A stretch of 60,091 nucleotides of DNA from Selenomonadales bacterium UBA7018. GTDB taxonomy: Bacteria > Bacillota > Negativicutes > Selenomonadales > Selenomonadaceae. Position numbers and translations under genes: made by a program. Position 1 is the stretch's first letter, and each line of letters opens with the position of its first letter. The stretch spans positions 1-60,091 of the forward strand of contig DJWY01000028.1 of the NCBI GenBank assembly GCA_002448305.1, in the 5' to 3' direction. Under the pieces are notes generated by a model. The model made no database searches. It was not told the origin of the DNA and saw only the letters and a list, made by a program, of their open reading frames with translations. Below, piece after piece: positions 42,945 through 51,380 of this stretch.

Positions 42945-42980
42945 AAAATTTCCCCCTCCGAAATGGAAGGGGTTTTTTGT
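42945..42980. terminator. Bidirectional terminator of hyaABC and the GH25-like gene
   Basis: CCCCTCC (42953-42959) pairs with GGAAGGGG (42965-42972, one bulged A). Seven A lie on the left and six T on the right, so both converging genes can end here. Confidence 0.8.
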
Positions 42981-42995
42981 TTATAATCTTAATTC

Positions 42996-43835
42996 CTATT
43001 TGTTCTTCCGAACGCCCGCCAAAATGTTTTTAATCTTATCATCTGCCGATTGAGTAGCTGACTTTTTCGCGCCGGCATTTTCTCTGGCGTTGTTCAAAAT
43101 GCTTTGGATAGCGGATTGAGCCGGAGCCGATTGTTGAGGAGCCGCCGCCGGAGTATCATCTTTTCTGGCGTTGGCGAGAATATTTTGGATAACGCTTTGA
43201 GTTGAGGCGGGTTGTTGAACGGGAGCCGCGACGCCTTCGACGACCTGCGCGGCTTGCGGTTGAGCGGCTTTATCGTATAAAATATTTCCGCAGAAAGTTT
43301 GCCCGCCAATTTGCAAAGCGTCAGTATATTGCCACATGTAGCCCTTGAAATTATCTTCGGCGTTGTATTGAGCACTCCAAATCCTGCAGCCGAGCGATTG
43401 CCAGTCGATTAAATCTTCAAGCCACGAAAGATTAGCATAGACGCCGCAATTTAACGGCTTAATATTGTCGAGGAAAGCCTTGCAAATGTTGGTTACGTTA
43501 CTGCGCGAAAAATCGAAGCCGTGACGCTGTTTGTAATTGTCGCTGTCGCCCATTGAAAACCACACGGGCAATTCTAATAGAACTCCAGCGCGTTCGATAA
43601 TCCCCTTGCAGAATTGCGCTTCGGCGGCGGCGTCACTCGGCGTCAGCGCGTAGGAATAATGATAAGCTCCACAGATTAAACCGGCTTTGCGAGCCTCATT
43701 GACGTTGCGCTGAAAATTTTCGTCGAAACCGTCCTTGCCATAGCCCGTCCGACAAATCGCGAAGTCAATCCCCGCCGCCTTAAGAGCCGACCAATTAACA
43801 TTTTCATTGAAAACAGAAACATCTACACCGCGCAT
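42996..43835 (-). CDS. GH25-fold protein without catalytic acids
   Basis: This protein of about 279 residues has residues 1-200 that match the GH25 lysozyme barrel (MRGVDVSVFNENVNW, AYHYSYAL, GVYANLSWLEDLI, MWQYTDA). Active members have an LDxE pair after PVW. Here that segment reads PVWFSMGDSD, so the catalytic Asp and Glu are Ser and Gly. No signal peptide is seen. The C-terminal 80 residues hold three copies of a helix (SVIQNILANARK, SAIQSILNNARE, DKIKNILAGVRK) spaced by Pro/Ala/Gln linkers. A binding or structural role is more likely than wall cleavage. The start at 43835 follows AAAGGAGG. Confidence 0.75.
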   Translation of the reverse strand: MRGVDVSVFNENVNWSALKAAGIDFAICRTGYGKDGFDENFQRNVNEARKAGLICGAYHYSYALTPSDAAAEAQFCKGIIERAGVLLELPVWFSMGDSDNYKQRHGFDFSRSNVTNICKAFLDNIKPLNCGVYANLSWLEDLIDWQSLGCRIWSAQYNAEDNFKGYMWQYTDALQIGGQTFCGNILYDKAAQPQAAQVVEGVAAPVQQPASTQSVIQNILANARKDDTPAAAPQQSAPAQSAIQSILNNARENAGAKKSATQSADDKIKNILAGVRKNK

Positions 43836-43897
43836 TTGAATTCCTCCTTTGCATGTGTTGCCCGAAATTTTATCACCGCAAAGATTCTTTTTCAACC

Positions 43898-43926
43898 TTG
43901 CAAATTGTTTACCGGCATGCTAAAAT
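43898..43926 (+). promoter_or_regulatory. tRNA-Arg promoter
   Basis: TTGCAA (43898-43903), 17 bases and TAAAAT (43921-43926) lie 12 bases upstream of the tRNA. Confidence 0.7.
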
Positions 43927-43937
43927 TTAATAACCGT

Positions 43938-44014
43938 GCGGTTGTAGCTCAGCAGGATAGAGCAACTGCCTCCTAAGCAGTAGGTCGCGCGTTCGAATCG
44001 CGCCAATCGCACCA
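43938..44014 (+). tRNA. tRNA-Arg (anticodon CCT)
   Basis: The gene is 77 bases with encoded CCA. Acceptor GCGGTTG pairs with CAATCGC, the D arm has TAGCTCAGC, the anticodon stem ACTGC/GCAGT holds loop CTCCTAA (anticodon CCT, reading AGG), and the T arm is GCGCGTTCGAATCGCGC. The discriminator is A. Confidence 0.95.
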
Positions 44015-44023
44015 CTAACAAGG

Positions 44024-44055
44024 AAAAAGGGAAATGGGAAATGGGAAAAGAGATA
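44024..44055. repeat. Heptamer repeat, copy D
   Basis: aaaaggg, aaatggg, aaatggg, aaaagag is a short period-7 run directly after the tRNA. Its units differ in sequence from copies B, C and E but keep the 7-base period. Confidence 0.55.
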
Positions 44056-44106
44056 GTAGCTCTTCGCTAAGGTGAAGGGCTTAAAATTTTTTCGGGGGGA
44101 ATTTTT

Positions 44107-45240
44107 ATGTCAGGGAGGAAAGTTTTAATGACGGTCTTAGCGGTGGCGGCGGCGATTGCAATCGGGGCTTATCTAATGTGGTCGCCGAAAAATATTTCTG
44201 CGTCGAAAATTCCAAACGCACAAATGCCGGAAGAAATTGTCCAGCAGAATCAAAAGGGCGAAGATGAAGCGGAAATTTATTTAGCGGGCGGTTGTTTTTG
44301 GGGCACGGAATTTTTAATGCGAAACGTGGCGGGTGTTACCAGCGTCGAAGTCGGCTATTCAAATGGCACGACGAGAAATCCGACTTATCGCGAAGTTTGC
44401 AAAGGTTCGGGGCATGCCGAATCAGCGCACATAATTTACAATACTAATTACGTTTCACTACAGAAAATTTTGGATATTTATTTTCAATCGATTGACCCGA
44501 CGCTAGTTAATCATCAAGGAAGGGATCATGGCGCGCAGTATCGCACGGGGATTTATTACAGCAATCCCGCTGATGAAGAACTTATAAAAAAGGCTCTGGA
44601 AAATTTGCAGGTAAGTTTTTTCAATCCGGTCGTGGTGGAGTGCGCGCCGATTAAAAATTTCTATCGAGCCGAAGAGGAGCACCAAGAATATCTAATTAAA
44701 AATCCTAACGGTTATTGCCACGTGTCGCCCGCATTGATTGACGAACAGGCTAAGATTAAGGCGGCGCATGAATTCCCGAACAAAGATTTTTCTCGCGCTA
44801 GAGTTTACGACAGACCGACTAAGGCGACGTTGGAAACTCTTAGCGAACTTCAACGCGCCGTCACTCAAGAAGCAGCGACTGAGCCGCCATTCAAAAATGA
44901 ATACGACGAAGAATCCCGCGAAGGAATTTATGTCGACGTGACGAATGGACAGCCGCTTTTTTCGTCAAAAGATAAATTTGATGCGGGTTGCGGCTGGCCG
45001 GCTTTTGCTAAACCCATTGATAAAAATTTTCTGGACGAACGCACGGATAATTCTTTCGGCATGCAACGGACGGAAGTTCGCGCTAAGGCAAGCGGCTCGC
45101 ACTTAGGGCACGTCTTCGACGACGGTCCGAAAAATTTAGGCGGCATTCGCTACTGCATTAACAGCGCGTCGCTCCGATTCATTCCCCGCGAAAAAATGAA
45201 CGAAGAAGGTTACGGCGAATGGACTAACCTTTTCAACTAA
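44107..45240 (+). CDS. msrAB: Membrane-anchored methionine sulfoxide reductase MsrAB
   Basis: This 377-residue fusion repairs oxidised methionine of both stereoisomers. Residues 6-25 form a membrane anchor, so it acts outside the cytoplasm. MsrA (about 55-210) has GGCFWG with catalytic Cys63 and YSNGTTRNPTYREVCKGSGHAE. MsrB (about 245-375) has CGWPAF, GSHLGHVFDDGP and the catalytic Cys in RYCINSASL. The zinc CxxC pairs of many MsrB proteins are absent. Its own ribosome binding site (GGGGGGAA) and a terminator show a single-gene unit. Confidence 0.93.
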   Translation: MSGRKVLMTVLAVAAAIAIGAYLMWSPKNISASKIPNAQMPEEIVQQNQKGEDEAEIYLAGGCFWGTEFLMRNVAGVTSVEVGYSNGTTRNPTYREVCKGSGHAESAHIIYNTNYVSLQKILDIYFQSIDPTLVNHQGRDHGAQYRTGIYYSNPADEELIKKALENLQVSFFNPVVVECAPIKNFYRAEEEHQEYLIKNPNGYCHVSPALIDEQAKIKAAHEFPNKDFSRARVYDRPTKATLETLSELQRAVTQEAATEPPFKNEYDEESREGIYVDVTNGQPLFSSKDKFDAGCGWPAFAKPIDKNFLDERTDNSFGMQRTEVRAKASGSHLGHVFDDGPKNLGGIRYCINSASLRFIPREKMNEEGYGEWTNLFN

Positions 45241-45251
45241 GAAAATTTCAA

Positions 45252-45284
45252 TCGGCGTGAGTTAGCTCGCGTCGATTTTTATTT
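45252..45284 (+). terminator. Terminator after msrAB
   Basis: A 10-bp stem (45252-45261 with 45266-45275, some G-U pairs) with loop ttag is followed by TTTTTATTT. Confidence 0.8.
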
Positions 45285-45287
45285 GGC

Positions 45288-45316
45288 TTGCACAATTCGG
45301 ATTGGTTTTATAAAAT
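45288..45316 (+). promoter_or_regulatory. hisZ operon promoter
   Basis: TTGCAC (45288-45293), 17 bases and TAAAAT (45311-45316) precede hisZ by about 27 bases. Confidence 0.7.
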
Positions 45317-45343
45317 ACTGGAAAATTTTTCGGAGGATTAAAG

Positions 45344-46495
45344 ATGACAGAACTTTTAGAGACGCCCTACGGCACGCAAGATTTCCTGCCCAAAGAGGCG
45401 GCGGCAAAACGAGCAATAGAGCAAAAAATTTTTGAACTGTTCATGGCGTTCGGCTATGAAGAAGTCGTGACGCCGACAATGGAATATTTAGAAACGCTGA
45501 CGACTTCGAGCGGGCGAGCGATTGAGCCGCATTTATTTAAAATGTTCGACCGCAACAACCGGACACTAGCACTGCGTCACGAAATGACGACTCCAATAGC
45601 GCGCTTGACTGTCAGCCGGTTAAAAGATTCACCGTTGCCGCTGAAACTTTCCTACAACACGAACATTTTCCGATTCCGAACAAATCAGCCGGGTCGTCAA
45701 TGCGAATTCTATCAAGCGGGCGTCGAACTTTTAGGCGTTTCAAATGCTTTTGCCGACGCGGAAATTATCGCGCTTGCCGCGCAGGCTTTGAAAGTTTCAG
45801 GGCTTGAGGACTTCAAAATTTGCTTAGGTCAAGTTGAGTTTGCTAGCGGCTTAATGGAGCAAAATAATTTGTCGTCCGAATTGCAAGCCAAAATCAAAGC
45901 GGCGATTGAACGTCACGATATAGTTGCGCTTGAAAATTTGCCGGTTGACGAGTCGTTGAAGAAAATTCCGAAGTTGCAAGGCGGCAAGGAAATTTTATCG
46001 GCGGCTAAGGAACTTGCGCAAAATGAACATTCGCGCCGCGCACTTGATAACTTGACGGAAATTTATCGCTTGCTTGAAATTTACGGCGTCGCGGAAAAAA
46101 TTACTTTCGATTTGGGACTTATTCGCGACTTTGAATATTATACCGGTATGGTTTTCGAGGCGTATGCGGCGGGCGTCGGCTATTCTTTAGCGGGCGGCGG
46201 GCGTTATGATAACATGCTGAAAGATTTCGGCTTTGCGTGTCCGGCGACGGGCTTTGCGCTGGGCATTGAAAGAATTTTATCTGCGCGGAAAAATCAAGGT
46301 GTCGCGGAAAATTGGCGGGCGAAAGATTTTTATTTGAGTTACGCGGCGGGGCGTGAAGACGTAGCAATAAAAAAGGCGGCTGAACTTCGTGCAGTCGGAA
46401 AAGTTGTAGAAGTTTCATTGACGCCGCAAAATAAATCGGAGGCGGATAAATCTTTTGCGGAAAAAAATTGTGCGGAGTTGATTTACTTAGAATGA
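45344..46495 (+). CDS. hisZ: ATP phosphoribosyltransferase regulatory subunit HisZ
   Basis: HisZ is 383 residues, a histidyl-tRNA-synthetase paralogue that binds short-form HisG and allows histidine feedback. It shows class II motifs LRHEMTTPIAR (motif 2 region, altered) and GGGRYDNMLKDFG, with LIRDFEYYTGMVFE and the C-terminal GFALGIERIL. It lacks the tRNA-binding C-terminal domain, which separates it from HisS. hisG is not in the window. The following HD gene overlaps its stop (ATGA). Confidence 0.9.
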   Translation: MTELLETPYGTQDFLPKEAAAKRAIEQKIFELFMAFGYEEVVTPTMEYLETLTTSSGRAIEPHLFKMFDRNNRTLALRHEMTTPIARLTVSRLKDSPLPLKLSYNTNIFRFRTNQPGRQCEFYQAGVELLGVSNAFADAEIIALAAQALKVSGLEDFKICLGQVEFASGLMEQNNLSSELQAKIKAAIERHDIVALENLPVDESLKKIPKLQGGKEILSAAKELAQNEHSRRALDNLTEIYRLLEIYGVAEKITFDLGLIRDFEYYTGMVFEAYAAGVGYSLAGGGRYDNMLKDFGFACPATGFALGIERILSARKNQGVAENWRAKDFYLSYAAGREDVAIKKAAELRAVGKVVEVSLTPQNKSEADKSFAEKNCAELIYLE

Positions 46496-46998
46496 TTTTT
46501 AGCAGGATTTTACAATTTGTTCGTGCGGTAACGGCGAAAGTTAGCGTTGACGACGGCAAATATATTTCTGCGCACCTGAACGGCGAGGAGCAGAAAATTT
46601 TCTTTGCAATGAGTGTAGCCGACCAAGCGCACAGTTTGCGGACGGCGTACACGATTGAACGGCTTGTAATTGAGGACAAGCGCGGCGTCGACAAAGAATT
46701 TCTGATTCGTTGCGCACTTCTTCACGACGTGGGAAGGAAGGCGGGCGACTTGACAATTCGCGGGAAAATTTTTGCCGTGTTGGTTACGACATTTGCGCCG
46801 CGTTTCGCTGAACGTCTGGAGCTAAATGGCAATCGCGCACTGCATGTTTATCATCATCACGCGGAGTTGGGCGCACAAAAACTTCAGCGACTCGGACTTT
46901 TCAAAGAGGCGAAAATTATCGCTAAACACCACGCGCCGCCTAAGCCCAATGACCCGCCCGAATTAAAACTTTTGCGCATGGCAGATAACGAAAACTAA
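46492..46998 (+). CDS. HD-domain phosphohydrolase
   Basis: This HD-superfamily metal-dependent phosphohydrolase is about 168 residues. The key LLHDVGRKAGD carries the HD pair, with the upstream His in ADQAHSL and downstream HHHAELGAQ and IAKHHAPPKP. The substrate is unknown. The ATG overlaps the hisZ stop as AATGA, so the longer frame starting at 46468 is not needed. It is followed by the SCIFF-type maturase gene after 13 bases. Confidence 0.8.
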   Translation: MIFSRILQFVRAVTAKVSVDDGKYISAHLNGEEQKIFFAMSVADQAHSLRTAYTIERLVIEDKRGVDKEFLIRCALLHDVGRKAGDLTIRGKIFAVLVTTFAPRFAERLELNGNRALHVYHHHAELGAQKLQRLGLFKEAKIIAKHHAPPKPNDPPELKLLRMADNEN

Positions 46999-47011
46999 GC
47001 AAGGGAGCGAC

Positions 47012-48370
47012 TTGAAAATTTTAATACATAAATTCAAACAGGGCGACGATTACATTTTGCTTGATGTGAATAGCGGCGCAGTTCATATAATCGACGAGCC
47101 AACTTTCAAAATTCTGGACGACTTCGACGGCACTAACGACGCCGAAATTTTATCAAAGTATCCTGCCGACGATACCGCCGAAATTTTAAGCGAACTTCAC
47201 GAACTAATTGACGCGGGCGAACTTTTCGCGCCAGATATTGACGTTCCGCCGACTTTCGCAACTCGTGGCGTCGTGAAAAGCCTTTGCCTTATGGTTGCGC
47301 AGGATTGCAATTTGCGTTGCAAATATTGTTTTGGCGACGGCGGCACTTTCGGACATCGCGCAATTATGTCGGAGGAAATTGGTTGCGCGGCGGTCGATTT
47401 CATTATTAAAAATTCCGGACTGCGCAAACACTGCGAGATTGATTTTTTTGGCGGCGAGCCTTTGATAAATTTCCGGACAGTCAAAGCCGTTACGGAACAC
47501 GTTAGACGCCGCGAGCAGGAGACCGGCAAAATTTTCAAGCTGACGCTGACTACTAACGGCATTTTGCTTGACGAAAAAATTTCCTCGTGGCTAAACGACA
47601 ATAATATTTCGTTGGTGTTGAGTTTGGACGGGCGAAAGGAAATTCATGACGCGATGAGACCGGACATTTCGGGGCGCGGCAGTTATGAGCGCGTCTTGAA
47701 AAATTTTAAACGTTTCGTGGAAAGTCGCGGCGGAGAAAATTATTATCTGCGCGGCACCTACACGAAGAAAAATCTGGACTTCGCGACGGACGTATTGAGT
47801 ATTCACGACGCGGGCTTTGACATTTTATCTGTTGAGCCGGTTGTCCTGAAAGATTCGCCGCTTGCCTTGACTGAAAATGATTTACCGCGTATTCGCGAGG
47901 AGTACGACCGCTTGACCGAAGCATATTTGGAGCGACGGCGGGAAGGGCGCGGCTTTTTCTTTTTTCATTTCAACGTTGACTTATCGAATGGTCCTTGCGT
48001 GGCGAAAAGATTAGCGGGTTGCGGCGCAGGGCATGAATATTTTGCTGTGGCTGAAAATGGCGACTTGTATCCGTGTCATCAATTTGTTGGTCGCGAAAAA
48101 TATCGGCTGGGGAATATCTTTGACGGCGTGGATAAATCTGCGCGGCATTGGCTGAAATATTTTCGGGAGTCGCACGTATTGAATAAGCCGAAGTGTCAAA
48201 AGTGTTGGGCGAAATTTTTCTGCAGTGGCGGCTGTCATGCGAATGCGGATTTATTTCATGGTGATATTCGCGAGCCTTATGAAGTTGGTTGCGAAATTCA
48301 GAAGAAGCGTTTGGAGTGCGCGATATATGTACAGGCGAAATTAGCTGAAGAAAATAGCGAGGCGATTTAG
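47012..48370 (+). CDS. SCIFF-type radical SAM/SPASM peptide maturase
   Basis: This 452-residue protein is a close match to maturases that form thioether crosslinks in the six-Cys SCIFF peptide. An N-terminal recognition domain (KILIHKFKQGDDYILLDVN, residues 2-20) precedes the radical SAM cluster motif CNLRCKYC (C99, C103, C106) and FFGGEPL. The SPASM part holds auxiliary cluster ligands in NGPCVAKRLAGCGAG, YPCHQF, CQKCWAKFFCSGGCHANA and VGCEIQKKRLECA. The start is TTG after AAGGGAG. SCIFF peptides are usually encoded just upstream, but no Cys-rich short frame was seen here. Confidence 0.85.
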   Translation: MKILIHKFKQGDDYILLDVNSGAVHIIDEPTFKILDDFDGTNDAEILSKYPADDTAEILSELHELIDAGELFAPDIDVPPTFATRGVVKSLCLMVAQDCNLRCKYCFGDGGTFGHRAIMSEEIGCAAVDFIIKNSGLRKHCEIDFFGGEPLINFRTVKAVTEHVRRREQETGKIFKLTLTTNGILLDEKISSWLNDNNISLVLSLDGRKEIHDAMRPDISGRGSYERVLKNFKRFVESRGGENYYLRGTYTKKNLDFATDVLSIHDAGFDILSVEPVVLKDSPLALTENDLPRIREEYDRLTEAYLERRREGRGFFFFHFNVDLSNGPCVAKRLAGCGAGHEYFAVAENGDLYPCHQFVGREKYRLGNIFDGVDKSARHWLKYFRESHVLNKPKCQKCWAKFFCSGGCHANADLFHGDIREPYEVGCEIQKKRLECAIYVQAKLAEENSEAI

Positions 48371-48372
48371 CT

Positions 48373-49395
48373 TTGAGATTAACTAGCGACGAAGCATTAA
48401 AACTTTTCACAGACGGCGACCTATTAGAACTAGGCAAGCAAGCCGACGTAATCCGCAAAAAAAAATTCGGCGACAGAACAACTTTTATCATCGACCGAAA
48501 TATAAATTATACAAATATTTGCAAGAACGAATGCAAATTTTGCGCATTCTTCCGCCGTAAAAATCAGAGCGGCGCATATCTTTTGACGCATGAAGAAATT
48601 TTGCAGAAAGTTCGCGAGACCGTCGACGCGGGCGGCACTCAACTTATGATTCAAGGCGGACTACACCCCGATTTAAATTTAAGCTACTACGAAGACATGC
48701 TCCGCCTTATCAAGAAAAATTTCAATATAACAATCCATTCGTTCACCGCGACCGAAATTCAACATTTCGCCAATGTCGCGGGGCTTTCAATTCTCGAAAC
48801 TCTTAAACGCCTTCAAGCGGCAGGATTGGACAGCTTGCCCGGCGGCGGCGCAGAAATTTTAGTTGACGATATTAGGAAGAAAATCAGCCCAAAAAAGATT
48901 ATGACTAACGATTGGCTTAACGTTATGCGGCTCGCACACTCAATCGGCATGAAATCAACCGCAACTATGGTTATCGGCTTCGGCGAAACTTTATCCCAAC
49001 GCCTTGAACATATGGAGAAAATTCGCAACCTGCAAGACGAAACCGGTGGCTTTCGCGCCTTTATAACGTGGACTTATCAGCCAAAAAATACCGCGCTCGG
49101 CGGCGAAAAAGTTTCCGCGCACGACTATATGAAAACCCTTTCCATGACGCGAATTTTTTTAGACAATATCGAACATATTCAAGGCTCGTGGGTCACGCAG
49201 GGCGAAAGAATCGGGCAACTTACTCAAACTTTTGGCGCAGACGATTTAGGCTCAATCATGCTTGAAGAAAATGTCGTGCGAGCGGCGGGTACGTCCTTTG
49301 AAATGTCAACGCGCAAAATGATTGATTTAATTCGCTCGGCAGGAAAAATTCCCGCGCAACGAAATACTAAATACGAGGTGCTCAAAACTTTTTAA
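48373..49395 (+). CDS. mqnC: Dehypoxanthine futalosine cyclase MqnC
   Basis: MqnC is 340 residues, a radical SAM enzyme that cyclises dehypoxanthinyl futalosine in the futalosine route to menaquinone. The cluster motif is CKNECKFC (C50, C54, C57), with QGGLHPDLNLSYYED, LPGGGAEIL and TWTYQPKNTALGG as MqnC/MqnE signatures. The start is TTG, 2 bases after the maturase stop. Menaquinone fits the NrfH and HyaC quinone links in this window. Other mqn genes are absent here. Confidence 0.92.
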   Translation: MRLTSDEALKLFTDGDLLELGKQADVIRKKKFGDRTTFIIDRNINYTNICKNECKFCAFFRRKNQSGAYLLTHEEILQKVRETVDAGGTQLMIQGGLHPDLNLSYYEDMLRLIKKNFNITIHSFTATEIQHFANVAGLSILETLKRLQAAGLDSLPGGGAEILVDDIRKKISPKKIMTNDWLNVMRLAHSIGMKSTATMVIGFGETLSQRLEHMEKIRNLQDETGGFRAFITWTYQPKNTALGGEKVSAHDYMKTLSMTRIFLDNIEHIQGSWVTQGERIGQLTQTFGADDLGSIMLEENVVRAAGTSFEMSTRKMIDLIRSAGKIPAQRNTKYEVLKTF

Positions 49396-49410
49396 GAAGG
49401 AGGCGACTCG

Positions 49411-50484
49411 GTGAATGACAAGGAAAAGAGACAACACGACTTGCAAGAAAATTTGCGCAAAATGATGCAGACAACTAAAAAATCCGATTTGGAACGCGCC
49501 CTGCAACGCATGATGCAGACGACTAAATCAAACGATTTAAGGAACGCTTTCGAGAAAATGATTAAAGTTACGCGCTCATTTGACCAGCAAGTAGAAGAAC
49601 GTCAGAAGCAACAAGAACAAAATATCGCCGACGCCTTCCAGAAAATGATTCGGCTATCGCGTTCTCTGGAAATGGAGAACGAGCAGGAAATTGTTAAGGA
49701 AGAAACACGTTCCGCGCCGAAGGAAAAGAAAATCGACAAAGTTAAGAAAAAAGTTCCGCGCCGAATCCGGAGTTTTCCCGCCGCCTTCAAACGAAATCCA
49801 AAGGCAGTCATAAAATATTTCTTGGGCATGATACTCGGTCGCGTGCTTGCGATTGTGCTTTATATCCTAATGGCGTTCATACCGGCATTGCCAGTCCCCG
49901 ACGCAATCGCGAACATGAGCAAACCGCCTGCATTTATCGGCACGGCGTTTAACTCAATGCGTGGATTTTTTACCGACCTAAGCCCGCAAACCATAATCGC
50001 AAGCATTACTAGCATTCCGACTGATATAAATAAACTTATACAAAAGGTCGGCGAGTTTTTCACCTTCTACGCAAAACGGGCGGGCGCGTTCATCATACGG
50101 GCAATTCGTCACCCGAAACTTGCTTTCAACGACACGCGAAAATATATTCACAGCAAAGCACCAATGATTATTCGGCTTGCGCGGGCAACAGTCAGCGTGG
50201 CATTTTCTTTCCTGCTGATAAAGTTGGCAATGATTTTCCTGTTGCCGCTGTTCGGCGGTATCGCGCTGACGGTTTTGGGAATCAAAGTTTCGATAATCCT
50301 ATTCGTTATCGCCAGAATGATTGCGGATAAAATCGGCGAGCTTATCGGCAAATATATTTTCAACGGCGGCTTAAAACTATTAAGCTTAGCCAAAACAATT
50401 CGAGAGTCGCAAGTTGTAAAAGCAATCGGCGACTATTTGCAAGAGTGGCTAAATCAGGCGACAAATAATGATAATAAAAAATGA
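49411..50484 (+). CDS. Membrane protein with N-terminal KMMQTTK repeats
   Basis: This 357-residue protein is unrecognised. Residues 8-95 contain four imperfect helical repeats (NLRKMMQTTKKSDL, ALQRMMQTTKSNDL, AFEKMIKVTRSFDQ, AFQKMIRLSRSLEM) spaced 18 to about 30 residues apart. A basic stretch (KVKKKVPRRIRSF) precedes about four hydrophobic segments between residues 130 and 335. The repeats should lie in the cytosol as amphipathic helices. The start is GTG with AAGGAGG upstream, 15 bases after mqnC. It ends the hisZ operon. Confidence 0.7.
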   Translation: MNDKEKRQHDLQENLRKMMQTTKKSDLERALQRMMQTTKSNDLRNAFEKMIKVTRSFDQQVEERQKQQEQNIADAFQKMIRLSRSLEMENEQEIVKEETRSAPKEKKIDKVKKKVPRRIRSFPAAFKRNPKAVIKYFLGMILGRVLAIVLYILMAFIPALPVPDAIANMSKPPAFIGTAFNSMRGFFTDLSPQTIIASITSIPTDINKLIQKVGEFFTFYAKRAGAFIIRAIRHPKLAFNDTRKYIHSKAPMIIRLARATVSVAFSFLLIKLAMIFLLPLFGGIALTVLGIKVSIILFVIARMIADKIGELIGKYIFNGGLKLLSLAKTIRESQVVKAIGDYLQEWLNQATNNDNKK

Positions 50485-50513
50485 CGCGGCAGGAAGTCGC
50501 GCCATTTTACTTT

Positions 50514-50798
50514 CTAAACATTTCGCATAAACCCGCTGACCATAAAGAAACTTACGGTTAGAAAAGCTATGCAGCCGATAATCAAGATGAACCAATCGGG
50601 CAAGTATCGCCAAATTAATTCGTTGCTGAGTTTTTCGAGCGGGAGCTTGGAACTTTTGTGGGCAACCGGCAAATAGAGTAGTGCGCCTAGCGTTATCCCG
50701 AAAATGAAAATGCAAATGCAGCCGATAATGACATCAAGCGGCGGCATTGCGAAAATATCCGAAAATGCCTCACCGATATTCTTTCCCACATCTTCCAT
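50514..50798 (-). CDS. Small two-span membrane protein
   Basis: This 94-residue protein is unrecognised. It has two transmembrane segments (about residues 23-45 and 70-92) with a polar, basic loop between them (HKSSKLPLEKLSNEL). Its ribosome binding site GGAGG lies in the last codons of nrdG, and the ATG follows the nrdG stop by one codon, so it is translated with nrdG. Confidence 0.7.
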   Translation of the reverse strand: MEDVGKNIGEAFSDIFAMPPLDVIIGCICIFIFGITLGALLYLPVAHKSSKLPLEKLSNELIWRYLPDWFILIIGCIAFLTVSFFMVSGFMRNV

Positions 50799-50801
50799 TA
50801 T

Positions 50802-51296
50802 TCAACCTCCGATTTCAGACCAAAGCACGATTTTATTTTGTGCGCGAGTTTTTTTAACGTCAATAATACGCTGATTGCTAGAGCCGCGAAATTGCAGTTC
50901 TAAATCCCGCTGACTTTCGACAAATGCGCCGTCAATTAGCACGTCGACATTTTCTAGCAAAATAGCGGCGACGGGCGGAAGTTCTTCAAAAGTGTATCCC
51001 GTGTAGCACCAGACACTTAGTCCGAGATTTTTAGCGGCGTGGGCGAGTTCGTTAGCGGCGTCGAGTTGCAAAAGTGGTTCACCGCCCGTCAAAGTTATCC
51101 CGTCGAGTAGCGGATTTTTTTTTACTTCGGAAATGATTTCGCTGGTATCGAGAAGGCGTCCGCCGTTTAGCGCGTGCGTTTCTGGATTATGACAGCCCGC
51201 GCAGTTTCTATGGCAACCTTGCATGAAAATCGCAAAACGAATTCCGTCGCCGTCAACGTAACTTTCAGGCACAAGTCCCGCTATTCGTATTTGCAA
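50802..51296 (-). CDS. nrdG: Anaerobic RNR-activating-type radical SAM enzyme
   Basis: This protein of about 164 residues resembles NrdG, which makes the glycyl radical of the anaerobic ribonucleotide reductase. The cluster motif is CHRNCAGC (C28, C32, C35), with GCHNPETHALNGG and TGGEPLLQ. The start is probably TTG at 51296 (GTG at 51305 lies in the ribosome binding site). NrdD is not adjacent, so activation of another glycyl radical enzyme cannot be ruled out. Confidence 0.85.
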   Translation of the reverse strand: MQIRIAGLVPESYVDGDGIRFAIFMQGCHRNCAGCHNPETHALNGGRLLDTSEIISEVKKNPLLDGITLTGGEPLLQLDAANELAHAAKNLGLSVWCYTGYTFEELPPVAAILLENVDVLIDGAFVESQRDLELQFRGSSNQRIIDVKKTRAQNKIVLWSEIGG

Positions 51297-51380
51297 AAAA
51301 ATCACCTTCCGCCGCCGATTATAATTCTTCGACGGTCAAAAGGCAATTAAATTTTAGATTTTGAGAACGGCAATATATTT

